From the NCBI RefSeq assembly GCF_020103695.1, contig NZ_JAHXBF010000008.1:372001-436000 (forward strand): a stretch of 64,000 nt of DNA, written 5' to 3'. The notes beneath the pieces were generated by a model. The model had not been told where the DNA came from and made no database searches. It saw only the letters and a program-made list of their open reading frames with translations. Position numbers and translations under genes: made by a program. How positions within the stretch are numbered: position 1 is the stretch's first letter; every line of letters begins with the position of its first letter. Below, piece by piece: positions 51,608 through 59,564 of this stretch. Origin of the DNA: Hyalangium versicolor (GTDB taxonomy: Bacteria; Myxococcota; Myxococcia; Myxococcales; Myxococcaceae).

Positions 51608-51811
51608 ATGGCAACTGGTACTGTGAAGTGGTTCAACGACGCCAAGGGCTTCGGTTTCATCGCGCAGGAGGGTGGGGAGGATGTGTTCTGCCACCACACC
51701 GCCATTCAGTCGGACGGCTTCCGCACGCTTGCCGAGGGGCAGCGGGTGGAGTTCGACGTGAAGCGAGGCCCGAAGGGCCTTCAGGCAGAGAACGTTCGCG
51801 TCGTCGGCTGA
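51608..51811 (+). CDS. cold shock protein, CspA family
   Basis: Product of 67 residues, a single OB fold that binds single-stranded RNA or DNA. MATGTVKWFNDAKGFGFI contains the RNP1 motif KGFGFI; RNP2 is changed to VFCHHTAI from the usual VFVHFSAI, so one aromatic contact is replaced by His. EGQRVEFDVKRGPKGLQAEN and VRVV complete the fold. The upstream region to the divergent Spy operon (about 270 bases) leaves room for a long 5' leader, typical of csp genes, and a strong terminator follows. Chaperoning RNA during cold or starvation is the known family role. Confidence 0.95.
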   Translation: MATGTVKWFNDAKGFGFIAQEGGEDVFCHHTAIQSDGFRTLAEGQRVEFDVKRGPKGLQAENVRVVG

Positions 51812-51834
51812 CGCGCATTCATCTCGCCATACAG

Positions 51835-51870
51835 AGGCCTGGCCCTTATAGGGGCTGGGCCTTTTGTTTT
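51835..51870 (+). terminator. intrinsic terminator of csp
   Basis: AGGCCTGGCCC (51835-51845) pairs with GGGCTGGGCCT (51852-51862) over 11 positions with two wobbles and a 6-base loop; TTTTGTTTT follows. A complete rho-independent terminator. Confidence 0.85.
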
Positions 51871-51912
51871 GCTCGTCAGCGATGTAGGCCGCTCTAGGCT
51901 CTAGGAGGGCAC

Positions 51913-52107
51913 ATGCCACAACACCCGGGAATGTCGAAACGCCAGAAAGAACTGGCCCGAAAAGAGAAGAACAAGGAGAAGGACGTCCGCCGAGAGCAGC
52001 GCAAGAAGGAGAAGGCGGAGCGCGCCACCCAGCCTGGCGAAGAGGGCGTGGACCCCGATATCGCCGGCATCATCCCCGGGCCGCAGCCGCCGCTCGAGGG
52101 TTACTGA
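51913..52107 (+). CDS. small highly basic charged protein
   Basis: Product of 64 residues. The central part MSKRQKELARKEKNKEKDVR and REQRKKEKAERA is almost all Lys, Arg, Glu and Asp, predicted as a single charged helix, before a Pro-rich end PDIAGIIPGPQPPLEGY. AGGAGGG lies seven bases ahead of the ATG, one of the best ribosome sites in the window, so it is likely to be translated well. Family unknown; similar small basic helices often bind RNA or ribosomes, which is only a suggestion. Confidence 0.7.
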   Translation: MPQHPGMSKRQKELARKEKNKEKDVRREQRKKEKAERATQPGEEGVDPDIAGIIPGPQPPLEGY

Positions 52108-52136
52108 AGTGACACGCAGTGCGTGAGGTCGAGTCC

Positions 52137-52163
52137 CTGCTCCCTTCCTCCGGGAGGGAGCAG
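52137..52163 (+). terminator. hairpin after the small basic protein gene
   Basis: CTGCTCCCTTCC (52137-52148) pairs with GGGAGGGAGCAG (52152-52163), 12 positions with one wobble and a TCC loop. No T-run. A shorter hairpin CACGC-AGT-GCGTG lies just before it at 52113-52125. Confidence 0.5.
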
Positions 52164-52258
52164 CCGGGCTCCCTCGGACTCACTCCCCACCGCTTCTCAC
52201 CTTACCTTCCTTCCAGAGACGTTCAGCGGACAACACCGCGAACCGGAAGGAGCGAGGC

Positions 52259-52624
52259 ATGGGCGACACCAGCGTCAAGAAGGTTGAGGCACGCCACTCT
52301 CCGCGAGGAGAGATGGGCCAGAAGTACCTGGCCTCGGGCACGCGCGTCTCCATGCGGCTGTGGGAAGAGGAGCAGCCCTCGGAGCCGGCGCCTCCCATGG
52401 CTCGGGACTACGAGACCGTGGGCTATGTGGTGAAGGGCCGCGCTGAACTCCACCTGGAGGGTCAGGTCCTCATCCTCAATCCCGGGGACTCGTGGCTGGT
52501 TCCTCGCGGCGCGAGCCACACGTACAAGATCCTCGAGCCCTTCACCGCGGTGGAGGCCACCAGCCCGCCAGCGTCGGTGCATGGCCGGGACGAGGGCAGC
52601 TCGAAGGGGCCTGCGCGAGCCTGA
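52259..52624 (+). CDS. cupin domain protein
   Basis: Product of 121 residues. ETVGYVVKGRAELHLEGQVLI and LNPGDSWLVPRGASHTYKIL are the two conserved cupin motifs; the second keeps the P-G-D-x-x-x-x-P-x-x-x-x-H form with a His that could hold metal, while the first lacks the usual H-x-H. A complete double-stranded beta-helix of minimal size. GGAAGGAG precedes the ATG. Enzyme or sensor activity cannot be judged from sequence. A strong terminator follows. Confidence 0.85.
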   Translation: MGDTSVKKVEARHSPRGEMGQKYLASGTRVSMRLWEEEQPSEPAPPMARDYETVGYVVKGRAELHLEGQVLILNPGDSWLVPRGASHTYKILEPFTAVEATSPPASVHGRDEGSSKGPARA

Positions 52625-52637
52625 GCGCGGACAGTGA

Positions 52638-52670
52638 GGGCTGCTCGCGGGGCGTGCGAGCAGCCTTTCT
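52638..52670 (+). terminator. intrinsic terminator after the cupin gene
   Basis: GGCTGCTCGC (52638-52647) pairs perfectly with GCGAGCAGCC (52655-52664), loop of seven bases, then TTTCT. Located 14 bases after the cupin stop. Confidence 0.8.
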
Positions 52671-52714
52671 GGGGCGTGCCGTGAGTCGGAGCGGAGTGGT
52701 AGACACGGCGCTCC

Positions 52715-53278
52715 ATGGACGAGCCAAAGGGTGGACAGGGTGACAGGGCTCCGGGGGCGCGGAAGCGGCCGCGGAAGGTGTCACCGCGCTACCTGGAGAA
52801 TGCCGCGCTGCACTACCTGAAGCGGTACGCGGCCACCGTGAGCCAGCTCAAGCGCGTACTCGTGAGGAAGGCGGACCGTTCGCTCCGGGTCCACGGGGGC
52901 GATCGCGCCGAGGCGCTCGGCTGGGTGGACGCGCTCGTGGAGAAGCTCCTGCGCAACGGGCTCATCAATGACCAGGCCTATGCCGGGCTGAAGGCCCAGT
53001 CGCTGCGGGCCTCGGGGCGCAGCGCCCGCGTGATTGCGCAGAAGTTGCGGATGAAGGGCGTGGCCGCGGAGGTCGTCGAGCAGAAGCTGGCGGAGGCCAC
53101 TGCGGAGGTGTCCGAGGACGCGGCGGCCCGCATCTGGGCGCGGAAGAAGCGGCTGGGCCCCTTCCGTCGCGATGCGCAGGCCCGGCAGGAGAACCGTCAG
53201 AAGGATCTCGCTGCCCTGGCCCGCGCGGGCTTCTCGTTCTCCATCGCGAAGAAGATCATCGACGGAGCACCCGAGTAG
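52715..53278 (+). CDS. recX: RecX family regulatory protein
   Basis: Product of 187 residues, near the family length. After a basic N-terminus, RecX tandem three-helix repeats are seen: ENAALHYLKRYAATVSQLKR, WVDALVEKLLRNGLINDQAY, AGLKAQSLRASGRSARVIAQ and KLRMKGVAAEVVEQKLAEA. RecX binds the RecA filament and limits its activity. No recA gene is nearby in this window; standalone recX is common. The ATG at 52715 has only a weak ribosome site. The final residues FSFSIAKKIIDG match the C-terminal motif of the family. Confidence 0.85.
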   Translation: MDEPKGGQGDRAPGARKRPRKVSPRYLENAALHYLKRYAATVSQLKRVLVRKADRSLRVHGGDRAEALGWVDALVEKLLRNGLINDQAYAGLKAQSLRASGRSARVIAQKLRMKGVAAEVVEQKLAEATAEVSEDAAARIWARKKRLGPFRRDAQARQENRQKDLAALARAGFSFSIAKKIIDGAPE

Positions 53279-53283
53279 CGCCT

Positions 53284-55434
53284 CTACCAGATGCGCACGC
53301 GCTGCTCGGGAGTGAGGTAGAGCTTCTGCCCGGGCGCGACGCTGAAGGCTTGGTACCAGGCATCCAGGTTGCGCACGGTGGTGGCGCGGAACTCGGTGGG
53401 AGAGTGCCCATCCGTGAGCAGGAGCCGGCGGAGGAGGGGCTCGCGGTACTTGTTGCGCCAGACCTGGCCGAAGCCGAGGAAGAAGCGCTGGTCTCCGGTG
53501 AAGCCGTCGAGTACAGGCGCCTGCTTTCCTTCCAGCGACCGCTTGTAGGCGTCGTAGGCGATGGACACGCCGGCGACATCGGCGATGTTCTCGCCCAGGG
53601 TCAGCTCGCCATTCACCGACAGGTCCGGCAGTGCGCGGTAGGCGCTGAACTGCGCCGCGAGCGCCTTGCCCGCCGCCTTGAACTTGTCCGCATCCTCCTT
53701 CGTCCACCAGTTCGCCAGCTTGCCGCGAGCGTCGAACTGGGCTCCCACGTCGTCGAAGCTGTGGACGATCTCATGTCCGATGACCGAGCCGATGCCGCCG
53801 TAGTTCACCGCTGGATCGGCGTTCGAATCGAAGAAGGGCGGCTGGAGGATGGCGGCGGGGAAGATGATGGAGTTCTGCTGGGGTGAGTTCAGCGCGTTCA
53901 CGAGGTGGGGCACCATGAACCACTCGGAGCGGTCCACCGGCTTGCCGAGCTTGTTCAGGTTGCGCTGGTACTCGAAGCGCGAGGCGCGCCAGGCGTTGCC
54001 GTAGGCGTCTCCCCGGATGACCTCCAGCCCGGAGTAGTCGCGCCACTTCGACGGGTGGCCGATGCCGACCTGGAGCGTCGTCAGCTTCTCCTTGGCGCGA
54101 GCCTTCGTCGCCGGAGTCATCCACGCCAGCGCGTCGATGTGCTGGCCGAGGGCCGCGACGATGTTGCGCACCATCGTGTCGGCCTCCGCCTTGGCTTCAG
54201 CGGGGAAGTACTTCTCGACGTAGAGCTTGCCGATGGCCTCGCCCAAGGCCTCGCTGGTGGCGTCCACGCCTCGCTTCCAGCGCTCCCGAGGCTCCTGGGC
54301 TCCCGAGAGCACCCGGCCGCCGAATGCGAAGCTCTCGTCGAAGAAGGCCTTGGGCAGGACGGGCGCGGCGCGCACGAGGGTGTGGAAGGTCAGGTAGTCC
54401 TTCCAGGACTGCAGGGGCTCGCTGCCGACGAGCTTCGAGATGCCCGTGATCGCACTGGGCTGCCAGACGATGAACTCGCGCTGCGCGGCCAGTCCCGCGG
54501 CTCCGAAGTAGGCGTCCCAGTCGAGCCCCGGCGCACGCTTGGCGAACTGCTCCCGAGGCCATGGGTTGTTGCTCTTGACCACGTCCTGCGTGTCCACCTG
54601 GTTCCAGTGGACGCGCGCGATGTTGCGCTCGAGCTCGAAGATGCGCTGGGCACGTCCCTCGGGATCCGAGAGGCCCGCGAGGCGCAGCATGGCGGCGATG
54701 TGCTGCTGGTACTTCTGGCGGACATCCTTCAGCTTCGCGTCGTCGGACAGGTAGTAGTCCCGATCCGGCATGAGCAGGCCGCCCTGGAGCAGGTAGGCGG
54801 CATAGCGCGACGGCTCGTTGAGATCCTCGGACACCCACAGGCCGAACAGCCGCTCCGTGGTCACGTTCCCCGTGTTGAGCGGGTCGACGTCGGCACGCAG
54901 CGTCTCGCCGAGGGCGGCGGAGAGTGCCTTCCGGTCGGCGATGGCATTGATGCGCTGGAGTTCGGGCGTGAGCGGAGCCAGGCCCTTGGCCTCGATGGCC
55001 GCCTCATCCATGTAGCTGTTGAAGAAGTCCCCCAGCTTGCGGACCTCGCTGTTGGCGGGAGCGTCCGAGCGCGCGGTCTGCTCGATGAGCTCGCGCGTGC
55101 GCCGGGCCGCCTCCTCCGCGAGTCGGGAGAACATGCCGTAGGCGGGCCGGTCCGCGGGGATCTCGGTCGTGTCGAGCCACTTGCCGTTGACGTAGCGGTA
55201 GAAGTTGTCGCCAGGAGCCGCGGAGGTGTCCATCCCCGCGGTGTCCACGCCAAAGCTTCCGAAGGTGGGCTTCGCGGAGGAGGCGGGGGGAGCATCGGAG
55301 GTTTTGGCCTGCTGCGTCACCGTGGCCGTCTTGTCCACCGGCGTGGAGGAGGCGCACGCGGCGAGCCACGCGGATGCACTGGCCGTGAGGAGGACGCGCG
55401 CGGCCCCCGGGAAGTGTCGGAACGGGAATGGCAT
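53284..55434 (-). CDS. M13 family zinc metallopeptidase (PepO/neprilysin-like) lipoprotein
   Basis: Product of 716 residues from ATG 55432-55434; the frame runs upstream to 56070 without homology. ARVLLTASASAWLAAC gives a signal peptide with lipobox LAAC, so it is a lipoprotein. The N-terminal lobe begins PGDNFYRYVNGKWL, a family landmark; NSIIFPAAILQPPFFD leads into the catalytic lobe with VIGHEIVHSFDD (HExxH zinc site) and LTLGENIADVAG (third zinc ligand Glu, ExxxD). DAWYQAFSVAPGQKLYLTPE and RVRIW form the typical C-terminus, lacking the final Cys-bonded CRVW of eukaryotes. It degrades peptides outside the cytoplasm. Divergent from the GFA gene, and ends five bases from recX. Confidence 0.93.
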   Translation of the reverse strand: MPFPFRHFPGAARVLLTASASAWLAACASSTPVDKTATVTQQAKTSDAPPASSAKPTFGSFGVDTAGMDTSAAPGDNFYRYVNGKWLDTTEIPADRPAYGMFSRLAEEAARRTRELIEQTARSDAPANSEVRKLGDFFNSYMDEAAIEAKGLAPLTPELQRINAIADRKALSAALGETLRADVDPLNTGNVTTERLFGLWVSEDLNEPSRYAAYLLQGGLLMPDRDYYLSDDAKLKDVRQKYQQHIAAMLRLAGLSDPEGRAQRIFELERNIARVHWNQVDTQDVVKSNNPWPREQFAKRAPGLDWDAYFGAAGLAAQREFIVWQPSAITGISKLVGSEPLQSWKDYLTFHTLVRAAPVLPKAFFDESFAFGGRVLSGAQEPRERWKRGVDATSEALGEAIGKLYVEKYFPAEAKAEADTMVRNIVAALGQHIDALAWMTPATKARAKEKLTTLQVGIGHPSKWRDYSGLEVIRGDAYGNAWRASRFEYQRNLNKLGKPVDRSEWFMVPHLVNALNSPQQNSIIFPAAILQPPFFDSNADPAVNYGGIGSVIGHEIVHSFDDVGAQFDARGKLANWWTKEDADKFKAAGKALAAQFSAYRALPDLSVNGELTLGENIADVAGVSIAYDAYKRSLEGKQAPVLDGFTGDQRFFLGFGQVWRNKYREPLLRRLLLTDGHSPTEFRATTVRNLDAWYQAFSVAPGQKLYLTPEQRVRIW

Positions 55435-55641
55435 AGGAATGTGAGAGCCCCTGTGAGGACGAAAGTCTGGCGCCCAACAGGCGGGCCGAGGGCTTAATCC
55501 CCAAGAGCCTCCGTCAGGCGTCGGCACAATACCTGACAGAAGGCTGTCACGGCTGCCGCAAAGAGTAGGGACATGACCGTGGCCAACGTTGGTGAGGCGG
55601 CCGCGGCTCCCAGCGGTTTTCACTTCACGGAGGAGGACCCC

Positions 55642-56049
55642 ATGAGCACCCGGAAATTCAGCGGTAGCTGTCACTGCGGCAAGGTTCGTTTCGAGGCCGA
55701 CATCGACCTGAGCGAGGGCACGGGCCGGTGCAACTGCTCCATCTGCACGAAGACCCGGAACTGGGGCGCGATCATCAAGCCGGCGGCCTTCCGCCTGCTC
55801 TCGGGTGAGGACGCCCTGTCCGACTACCAGTTCGGGAGCAAGGCGGGACACCACCTGTTCTGCAAGCACTGCGGCGTGCGCTCCTTCGGCCGAGGCAACG
55901 TGCCGCAGATTGGCGGGGAATACGTCTCGATCAGCCTCGCGGCCCTGGATGACATCACCCCCGAGGAACTCGCTAGCATTCCGATCCGGTACATGGATGG
56001 GCGCCACAACAACTGGTGGAACCCCCCAGCGGAGACGCGCTACCTCTGA
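55642..56049 (+). CDS. GFA-family zinc protein (CENP-V/GFA domain)
   Basis: Product of 135 residues from ATG 55642, which has GGAGGAGG immediately upstream; the frame opens at 55573 but the extra residues lack homology. The Mss4-like fold is marked by its cysteines: GSCHCGKVRFE, RCNCSICTKTRNWG and FCKHCGVRSFGRG, enough to bind two zinc ions. The family is named after glutathione-dependent formaldehyde activation, but that enzymatic claim is doubtful for many members, so a broad GFA label is safer. It stands alone between divergent M13 and the membrane paralogue pair. Confidence 0.9.
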   Translation: MSTRKFSGSCHCGKVRFEADIDLSEGTGRCNCSICTKTRNWGAIIKPAAFRLLSGEDALSDYQFGSKAGHHLFCKHCGVRSFGRGNVPQIGGEYVSISLAALDDITPEELASIPIRYMDGRHNNWWNPPAETRYL

Positions 56050-56163
56050 GGTAGACGCAGGCCCACGCAATCGCCGGCCGCTGGCTCCGTATTCTACATT
56101 CCACGACTCTCGCGGCCGTGTTCGCGCAGGCGATCGGGTCTGCGCGGCAGGTGATGGTAGAAT

Positions 56164-56186
56164 CCCCCCCAGTCCCTGGAGGGGGG
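56164..56186 (+). promoter_or_regulatory. hairpin covering the ribosome site of the first membrane paralogue
   Basis: A C-run at 56164-56170 pairs with a G-run at 56181-56186, and inside it CCAG (56169-56172) pairs with CTGG (56176-56179) around TCC. The G-run is the only good Shine-Dalgarno before the ATG at 56191, so the stem would hide it. Translation control by this structure is inference. Confidence 0.4.
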
Positions 56187-56190
56187 CGGC

Positions 56191-56970
56191 ATGCCGACAT
56201 TGCTTTTGCAGTTGGACCAGTTGCTGCGCGGAGAGGCGACCCGGCTGGAACTGCTTCGCCGAGGGACCATCGACATCTCGCCCGGGGGCATTGCCCTCAT
56301 GTCGATCCCGCTGGGCTTCTTCGCCGGCATCTGCATGGGAGCGTTCTCCCTGACCGGGTCAGGTTCGCTCGCGCCGATGCAGGTCATCGCCAGCTCCTTG
56401 AAGGTGCCGGCGCTCTTCTTCCTGACCCTCTTCGTCACGTTCCCTTCGCTCTACGTGTTCGATGCCCTGGTGGGCTCCAGGCTGGGGCTCTACTCGGTGC
56501 TGAAGCTCCTGGTGGCCGCCATCGGCATCATGATGACCGTGCTGGCCTCTCTGGGACCCATCGTCGCCTTCTTCGCGGTGACGACCACCAGCTATGCCTT
56601 CATGAAGCTGCTGAACGTGGCGGTGTTCACCATCGCCGGGATGATGGGAGGAGGCTTCCTGCTCCGCACGCTCCATCGCCTCTCCGTGGCGATCGAGGAC
56701 ACGCCGGTCCGCGAGAGCCCTCCCTCCGAGCCAGCGCTCCCCGCGCCTGCCGCGAGTCCTGGAACTCCGCGACCGCTGCCCGTCGAGCCCGGAGCCAACG
56801 TGCGCACCTTGTTCCGCATCTGGGTGGGAGTGTTCGCCCTCGTCGGCGCGCAGATGGCCTGGATCCTCCGCCCCTTCATCGGCGACCCCGAGCAACCGTT
56901 CCAGTGGTTCCGTCCCATCACCTCCAACTTCTTCGAAGCCGTGTGGCGGGCCTTCCAGAGCCTCTTCTAG
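56191..56970 (+). CDS. conserved polytopic membrane protein, paralogue 1
   Basis: Product of 259 residues with about five hydrophobic segments: PLGFFAGICMGAFSLTGS, VPALFFLTLFVTFPSLYVF, LKLLVAAIGIMMTVLASLGP, FAVTTTSYAFMKLLNVAVF and VFALVGAQMAWILRPFIG. A Pro/Ala linker separates the fourth from the last. QMAWILRPFIG with the following FQWFRP looks like the signature of this family, which I recognise only as a hypothetical membrane protein found in several bacteria. The next gene repeats the pattern. Its ribosome site lies in a hairpin. Function unknown; transport or envelope sensing cannot be told apart. Confidence 0.65.
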   Translation: MPTLLLQLDQLLRGEATRLELLRRGTIDISPGGIALMSIPLGFFAGICMGAFSLTGSGSLAPMQVIASSLKVPALFFLTLFVTFPSLYVFDALVGSRLGLYSVLKLLVAAIGIMMTVLASLGPIVAFFAVTTTSYAFMKLLNVAVFTIAGMMGGGFLLRTLHRLSVAIEDTPVRESPPSEPALPAPAASPGTPRPLPVEPGANVRTLFRIWVGVFALVGAQMAWILRPFIGDPEQPFQWFRPITSNFFEAVWRAFQSLF

Positions 56971-56985
56971 GTTCGAGGCGGTGGC

Positions 56986-57666
56986 ATGAGCGGACTGCTC
57001 CTCCAGGCGGACGATTTGCTGCGGACCGGAACGCCCACCTCGCGGCATTCCGAGGCGCCTGGCGTGCGCCTGCTCCTGACTCTCATCGTCCTCTTCGGGG
57101 CGGGCTACGGCGCCGCCATGGGGAGCTACGGCGGTGACGCGGGGTTTGGAGGCGCCCGGCCGCTGCAGATGCTGTACGCAGCCGTGAAGGTGCCGCTCCT
57201 GCTGCTGGCGACGTTCGGCCTGAGCCTGCCCAGCTACTTCGTCATCAACTCCCTGCTGGGCTTGCGTGAGGATCTCGGCGTCGCGGTGCGGGCCCTGTTG
57301 GCCACACAGGCCTGCCTCACCGTCGTGCTGTGTGCGCTCTCCCCGTTCACTCTCTTCTGGTACGTGAGCTATCAGGGCTACGAGGAGGCCACTCTCTTCA
57401 ACGCGCTGACCTTCGCGGCGGCCAGCAGCTCCGGCCAGATGCTGCTGCGGAGGCTCTACCAACCGCTCATCGCGCGGGATGCCCGGCACCGCGCGCTGCT
57501 GCGGCTCTGGCTGGTCATCTATGCCTTCGTCGGCATCCAGATGGGCTGGTTGCTGCGGCCCTTCATCGGAATTCCTGGCATGCCGACCCGCTTCTTCCGT
57601 GAAGACACCTGGAGCAATGCCTACGTCTTCGTGGCGGGACGGATCTGGGAGGTTTTCAGCCGGTAG
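56986..57666 (+). CDS. conserved polytopic membrane protein, paralogue 2
   Basis: Product of 226 residues, 15 bases after paralogue 1 and probably co-transcribed. Five hydrophobic segments: LLLTLIVLFGAGYGAAMGS, VPLLLLATFGLSLPSYFVI, LLATQACLTVVLCALSPFTL, YEEATLFNALTFAAASSSG and WLVIYAFVGIQMGWLLRPFI. The last carries IQMGWLLRPFIG, the same motif as AQMAWILRPFIG of the first gene, and MLYAAVKVPLLLLATF corresponds to IASSLKVPALFFLTLF. This indicates an old tandem duplication; the two may form a heteromer. GAGG lies ahead of the ATG. Function unknown. Confidence 0.65.
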   Translation: MSGLLLQADDLLRTGTPTSRHSEAPGVRLLLTLIVLFGAGYGAAMGSYGGDAGFGGARPLQMLYAAVKVPLLLLATFGLSLPSYFVINSLLGLREDLGVAVRALLATQACLTVVLCALSPFTLFWYVSYQGYEEATLFNALTFAAASSSGQMLLRRLYQPLIARDARHRALLRLWLVIYAFVGIQMGWLLRPFIGIPGMPTRFFREDTWSNAYVFVAGRIWEVFSR

Positions 57667-57746
57667 TTCGACGTTCCCCTCGGCGCTCGGGCGAAGGAGA
57701 ATGGGCTGGCAGTCTGGCTCACGGACCTGGACCACCTCGAGGCGTC

Positions 57747-58445
57747 ATGGGATCGAAATACCAAGGGCTGAAGGAGCGAGCCTGGGCAGCAAACATGGAG
57801 ATCCCTCGGCGTGGGCTCGCCATCTACACCTTCGGAAATGTCTCCGCGCTGGATGCCGGAGCGGGCGTCTTCGCCATCAAGCCGAGCGGTGTCGCCTACG
57901 AGAAGCTCGCGGTAGATGACATGGTGGTGATCGATCTTGAGGGAAAGATCGTCGAGGGCTCGCTCCGGCCCTCCTCGGACACGAGGACCCATGCCGTCCT
58001 GTACCGGAACCTGAAGGGGCTTGGGGGCATCGTCCATACCCACTCGACCTACGCCACGGGCTGGGCGCAGGCCCGCATGCCCATTCCGCTCTATGGCACC
58101 ACCCACGCGGATCACCTGGCCGAGGACGTGCCCTGCACGGCGGTGATGAGCGACGAGGCGGTGGAGCGCGATTACGAGACCGAGACTGGACACCAGATCC
58201 TCGAGTGCTTCCGGAACCGGGACCCGCTGCATACCCCCATGGTCCTGGTGGCCGGGCACGCGCCTTTTGCCTGGGGAGAGACGGCCGAGAAGGCGGTCTA
58301 CAACGCCGCGGTCTTGGAGGAGCTCGCGAAGATGGCGTTCATCACCCGAGGCCTCTCCCCCCAGGCCCCGCGGCTCCCCGACAGCCTCATCCGCAAGCAC
58401 TTCGAGCGGAAGCACGGCAAGAACGCCTACTACGGCCAGAAGTAG
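57747..58445 (+). CDS. araD: L-ribulose-5-phosphate 4-epimerase
   Basis: Product of 232 residues, the AraD length (E. coli 231). It interconverts L-ribulose 5-phosphate and D-xylulose 5-phosphate by retro-aldol chemistry with a zinc ion. Substrate and metal residues are in place: GNVSALDAGAGVFAIKPSGV, LRPSSDTRTHAVLYRN with the Asp, GGIVHTHSTYATGWAQA with the His pair, and VLVAGHAPFAWGETAEKAV with the third His. It is on the plus strand, convergent (18 bases apart) with the YjfF-like permease gene, so araD is not in the same transcript as araA here. No araB kinase was seen in the window. Confidence 0.95.
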   Translation: MGSKYQGLKERAWAANMEIPRRGLAIYTFGNVSALDAGAGVFAIKPSGVAYEKLAVDDMVVIDLEGKIVEGSLRPSSDTRTHAVLYRNLKGLGGIVHTHSTYATGWAQARMPIPLYGTTHADHLAEDVPCTAVMSDEAVERDYETETGHQILECFRNRDPLHTPMVLVAGHAPFAWGETAEKAVYNAAVLEELAKMAFITRGLSPQAPRLPDSLIRKHFERKHGKNAYYGQK

Positions 58446-58463
58446 CCACTCCCCGCGAGCGGC

Positions 58464-59564
58464 CTACCCGCTGGCCTGGGCAGGCTGCTCGGTGCGAGCG
58501 GCCGCTGTGTGCGGCTGACCGCTCCTGCTGGGCGCCGCGCTGGAGGGCGCCGCGTGCCGGGGGCTCCGTCCCAGGACCTTCTGCAGCAGACAGAAGACGA
58601 GCAGCAGCAGGCCGATGACGATCTTCGTCCACCAGGAGCTGAGGCTGCCCTCGAACATGATGAGGGTCTGGATGGTGCCGTAGATCAGCACGCCGACCAG
58701 GGTGCCCGCGACATAGCCGGCGCCTCCGGTGAGCAGGGTGCCACCCACCACGGCGGCCGCGATGGCGTCCATCTCCATGCCCTGCGCGTGCAGCCCATAG
58801 CCGGAGAGCATGTAGAAGGTGAAGGCGATGCCCGCCAGGGCGGAGCAGAACCCGCTGAACGTGTACGTGAGGACCTTGGTCCTCGCCACCGGCAGGCCCA
58901 TCAGCAGGGCGGACTGCTCGTTCCCGCCAATCGCATAGATGGTCCGTCCGAAGCGCGTGTAGTGGGCCAGGTAGATGGCCACCCCGAGCATTCCCAGCGC
59001 GATGACGACATTGACGGAGATGGAGGTCTCGAACGGCAGAGGGAAGCGGATCGCGGAGACTTCGTTGAAGAACGACTCCGTGATGGCGATGGAGTTGATG
59101 CTGATGAGGTAGCAGAGCCCCCGGGCCAGGAACATGCCCGCCAGCGTGACGATGAAGGGCTGGATCTCGAAGTAGTGGATGACGAACCCCTGCACCAGTC
59201 CGATGACGGCACCCATCACCAGGACGAGGGGAATGACCACCATGGGGCTCCAACCGTGGTTCTCGAGCAGGGTCGCCAGGACCATGGTGGTCAGCGCAAT
59301 CACCGAGCCCACCGAGAGATCAATGCCTCCGGAGATGATGACGAAGGTCATCCCGATGGCCGCGATCAGGAGGAAGGCGTTGTCGATGAAGAGGTTGAGG
59401 AAGACCTGGAGGGAGAAGAATCCCTCGAACGCCCAGGAACCTGCTCCGAACATCGCCACGAAGAGCCCGAGCGTGACGACGAGCGACAGGTGGCGCGGAT
59501 CCAGGGAGGCACGCGGACGGGATGAGGGGGCGGTGGCGGACGTGGCCGAATTGCCGTTGTTCAT
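58464..59564 (-). CDS. yjfF: sugar ABC transporter permease, YjfF-like
   Basis: Product of 366 residues with about nine membrane helices, of the RbsC/YtfT/YjfF family. NAFLLIAAIGMTFVIISGGI, DLSVGSVIALTTMVLATLL, and AIGGNEQSALLMGLPVARTK (the loop that docks to the ATPase) are conserved; the C-terminus is long and Ala/Pro/Ser-rich. The frame opens upstream, but the ATG at 59562-59564 shares one base with the stop of the preceding permease (TGATG). In E. coli the two permeases YtfT and YjfF form a heterodimer for galactofuranose uptake; here the presence of araA suggests arabinofuranose. Confidence 0.9.
   Translation of the reverse strand: MNNGNSATSATAPSSRPRASLDPRHLSLVVTLGLFVAMFGAGSWAFEGFFSLQVFLNLFIDNAFLLIAAIGMTFVIISGGIDLSVGSVIALTTMVLATLLENHGWSPMVVIPLVLVMGAVIGLVQGFVIHYFEIQPFIVTLAGMFLARGLCYLISINSIAITESFFNEVSAIRFPLPFETSISVNVVIALGMLGVAIYLAHYTRFGRTIYAIGGNEQSALLMGLPVARTKVLTYTFSGFCSALAGIAFTFYMLSGYGLHAQGMEMDAIAAAVVGGTLLTGGAGYVAGTLVGVLIYGTIQTLIMFEGSLSSWWTKIVIGLLLLVFCLLQKVLGRSPRHAAPSSAAPSRSGQPHTAAARTEQPAQASG

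Noticed and set aside
55534..55549. TGACA-n6-TGTCA inverted repeat between the M13 and GFA genes
   Set aside because: Only five bases per arm with no regulator gene next to it; expected by chance in a 64-kb window.
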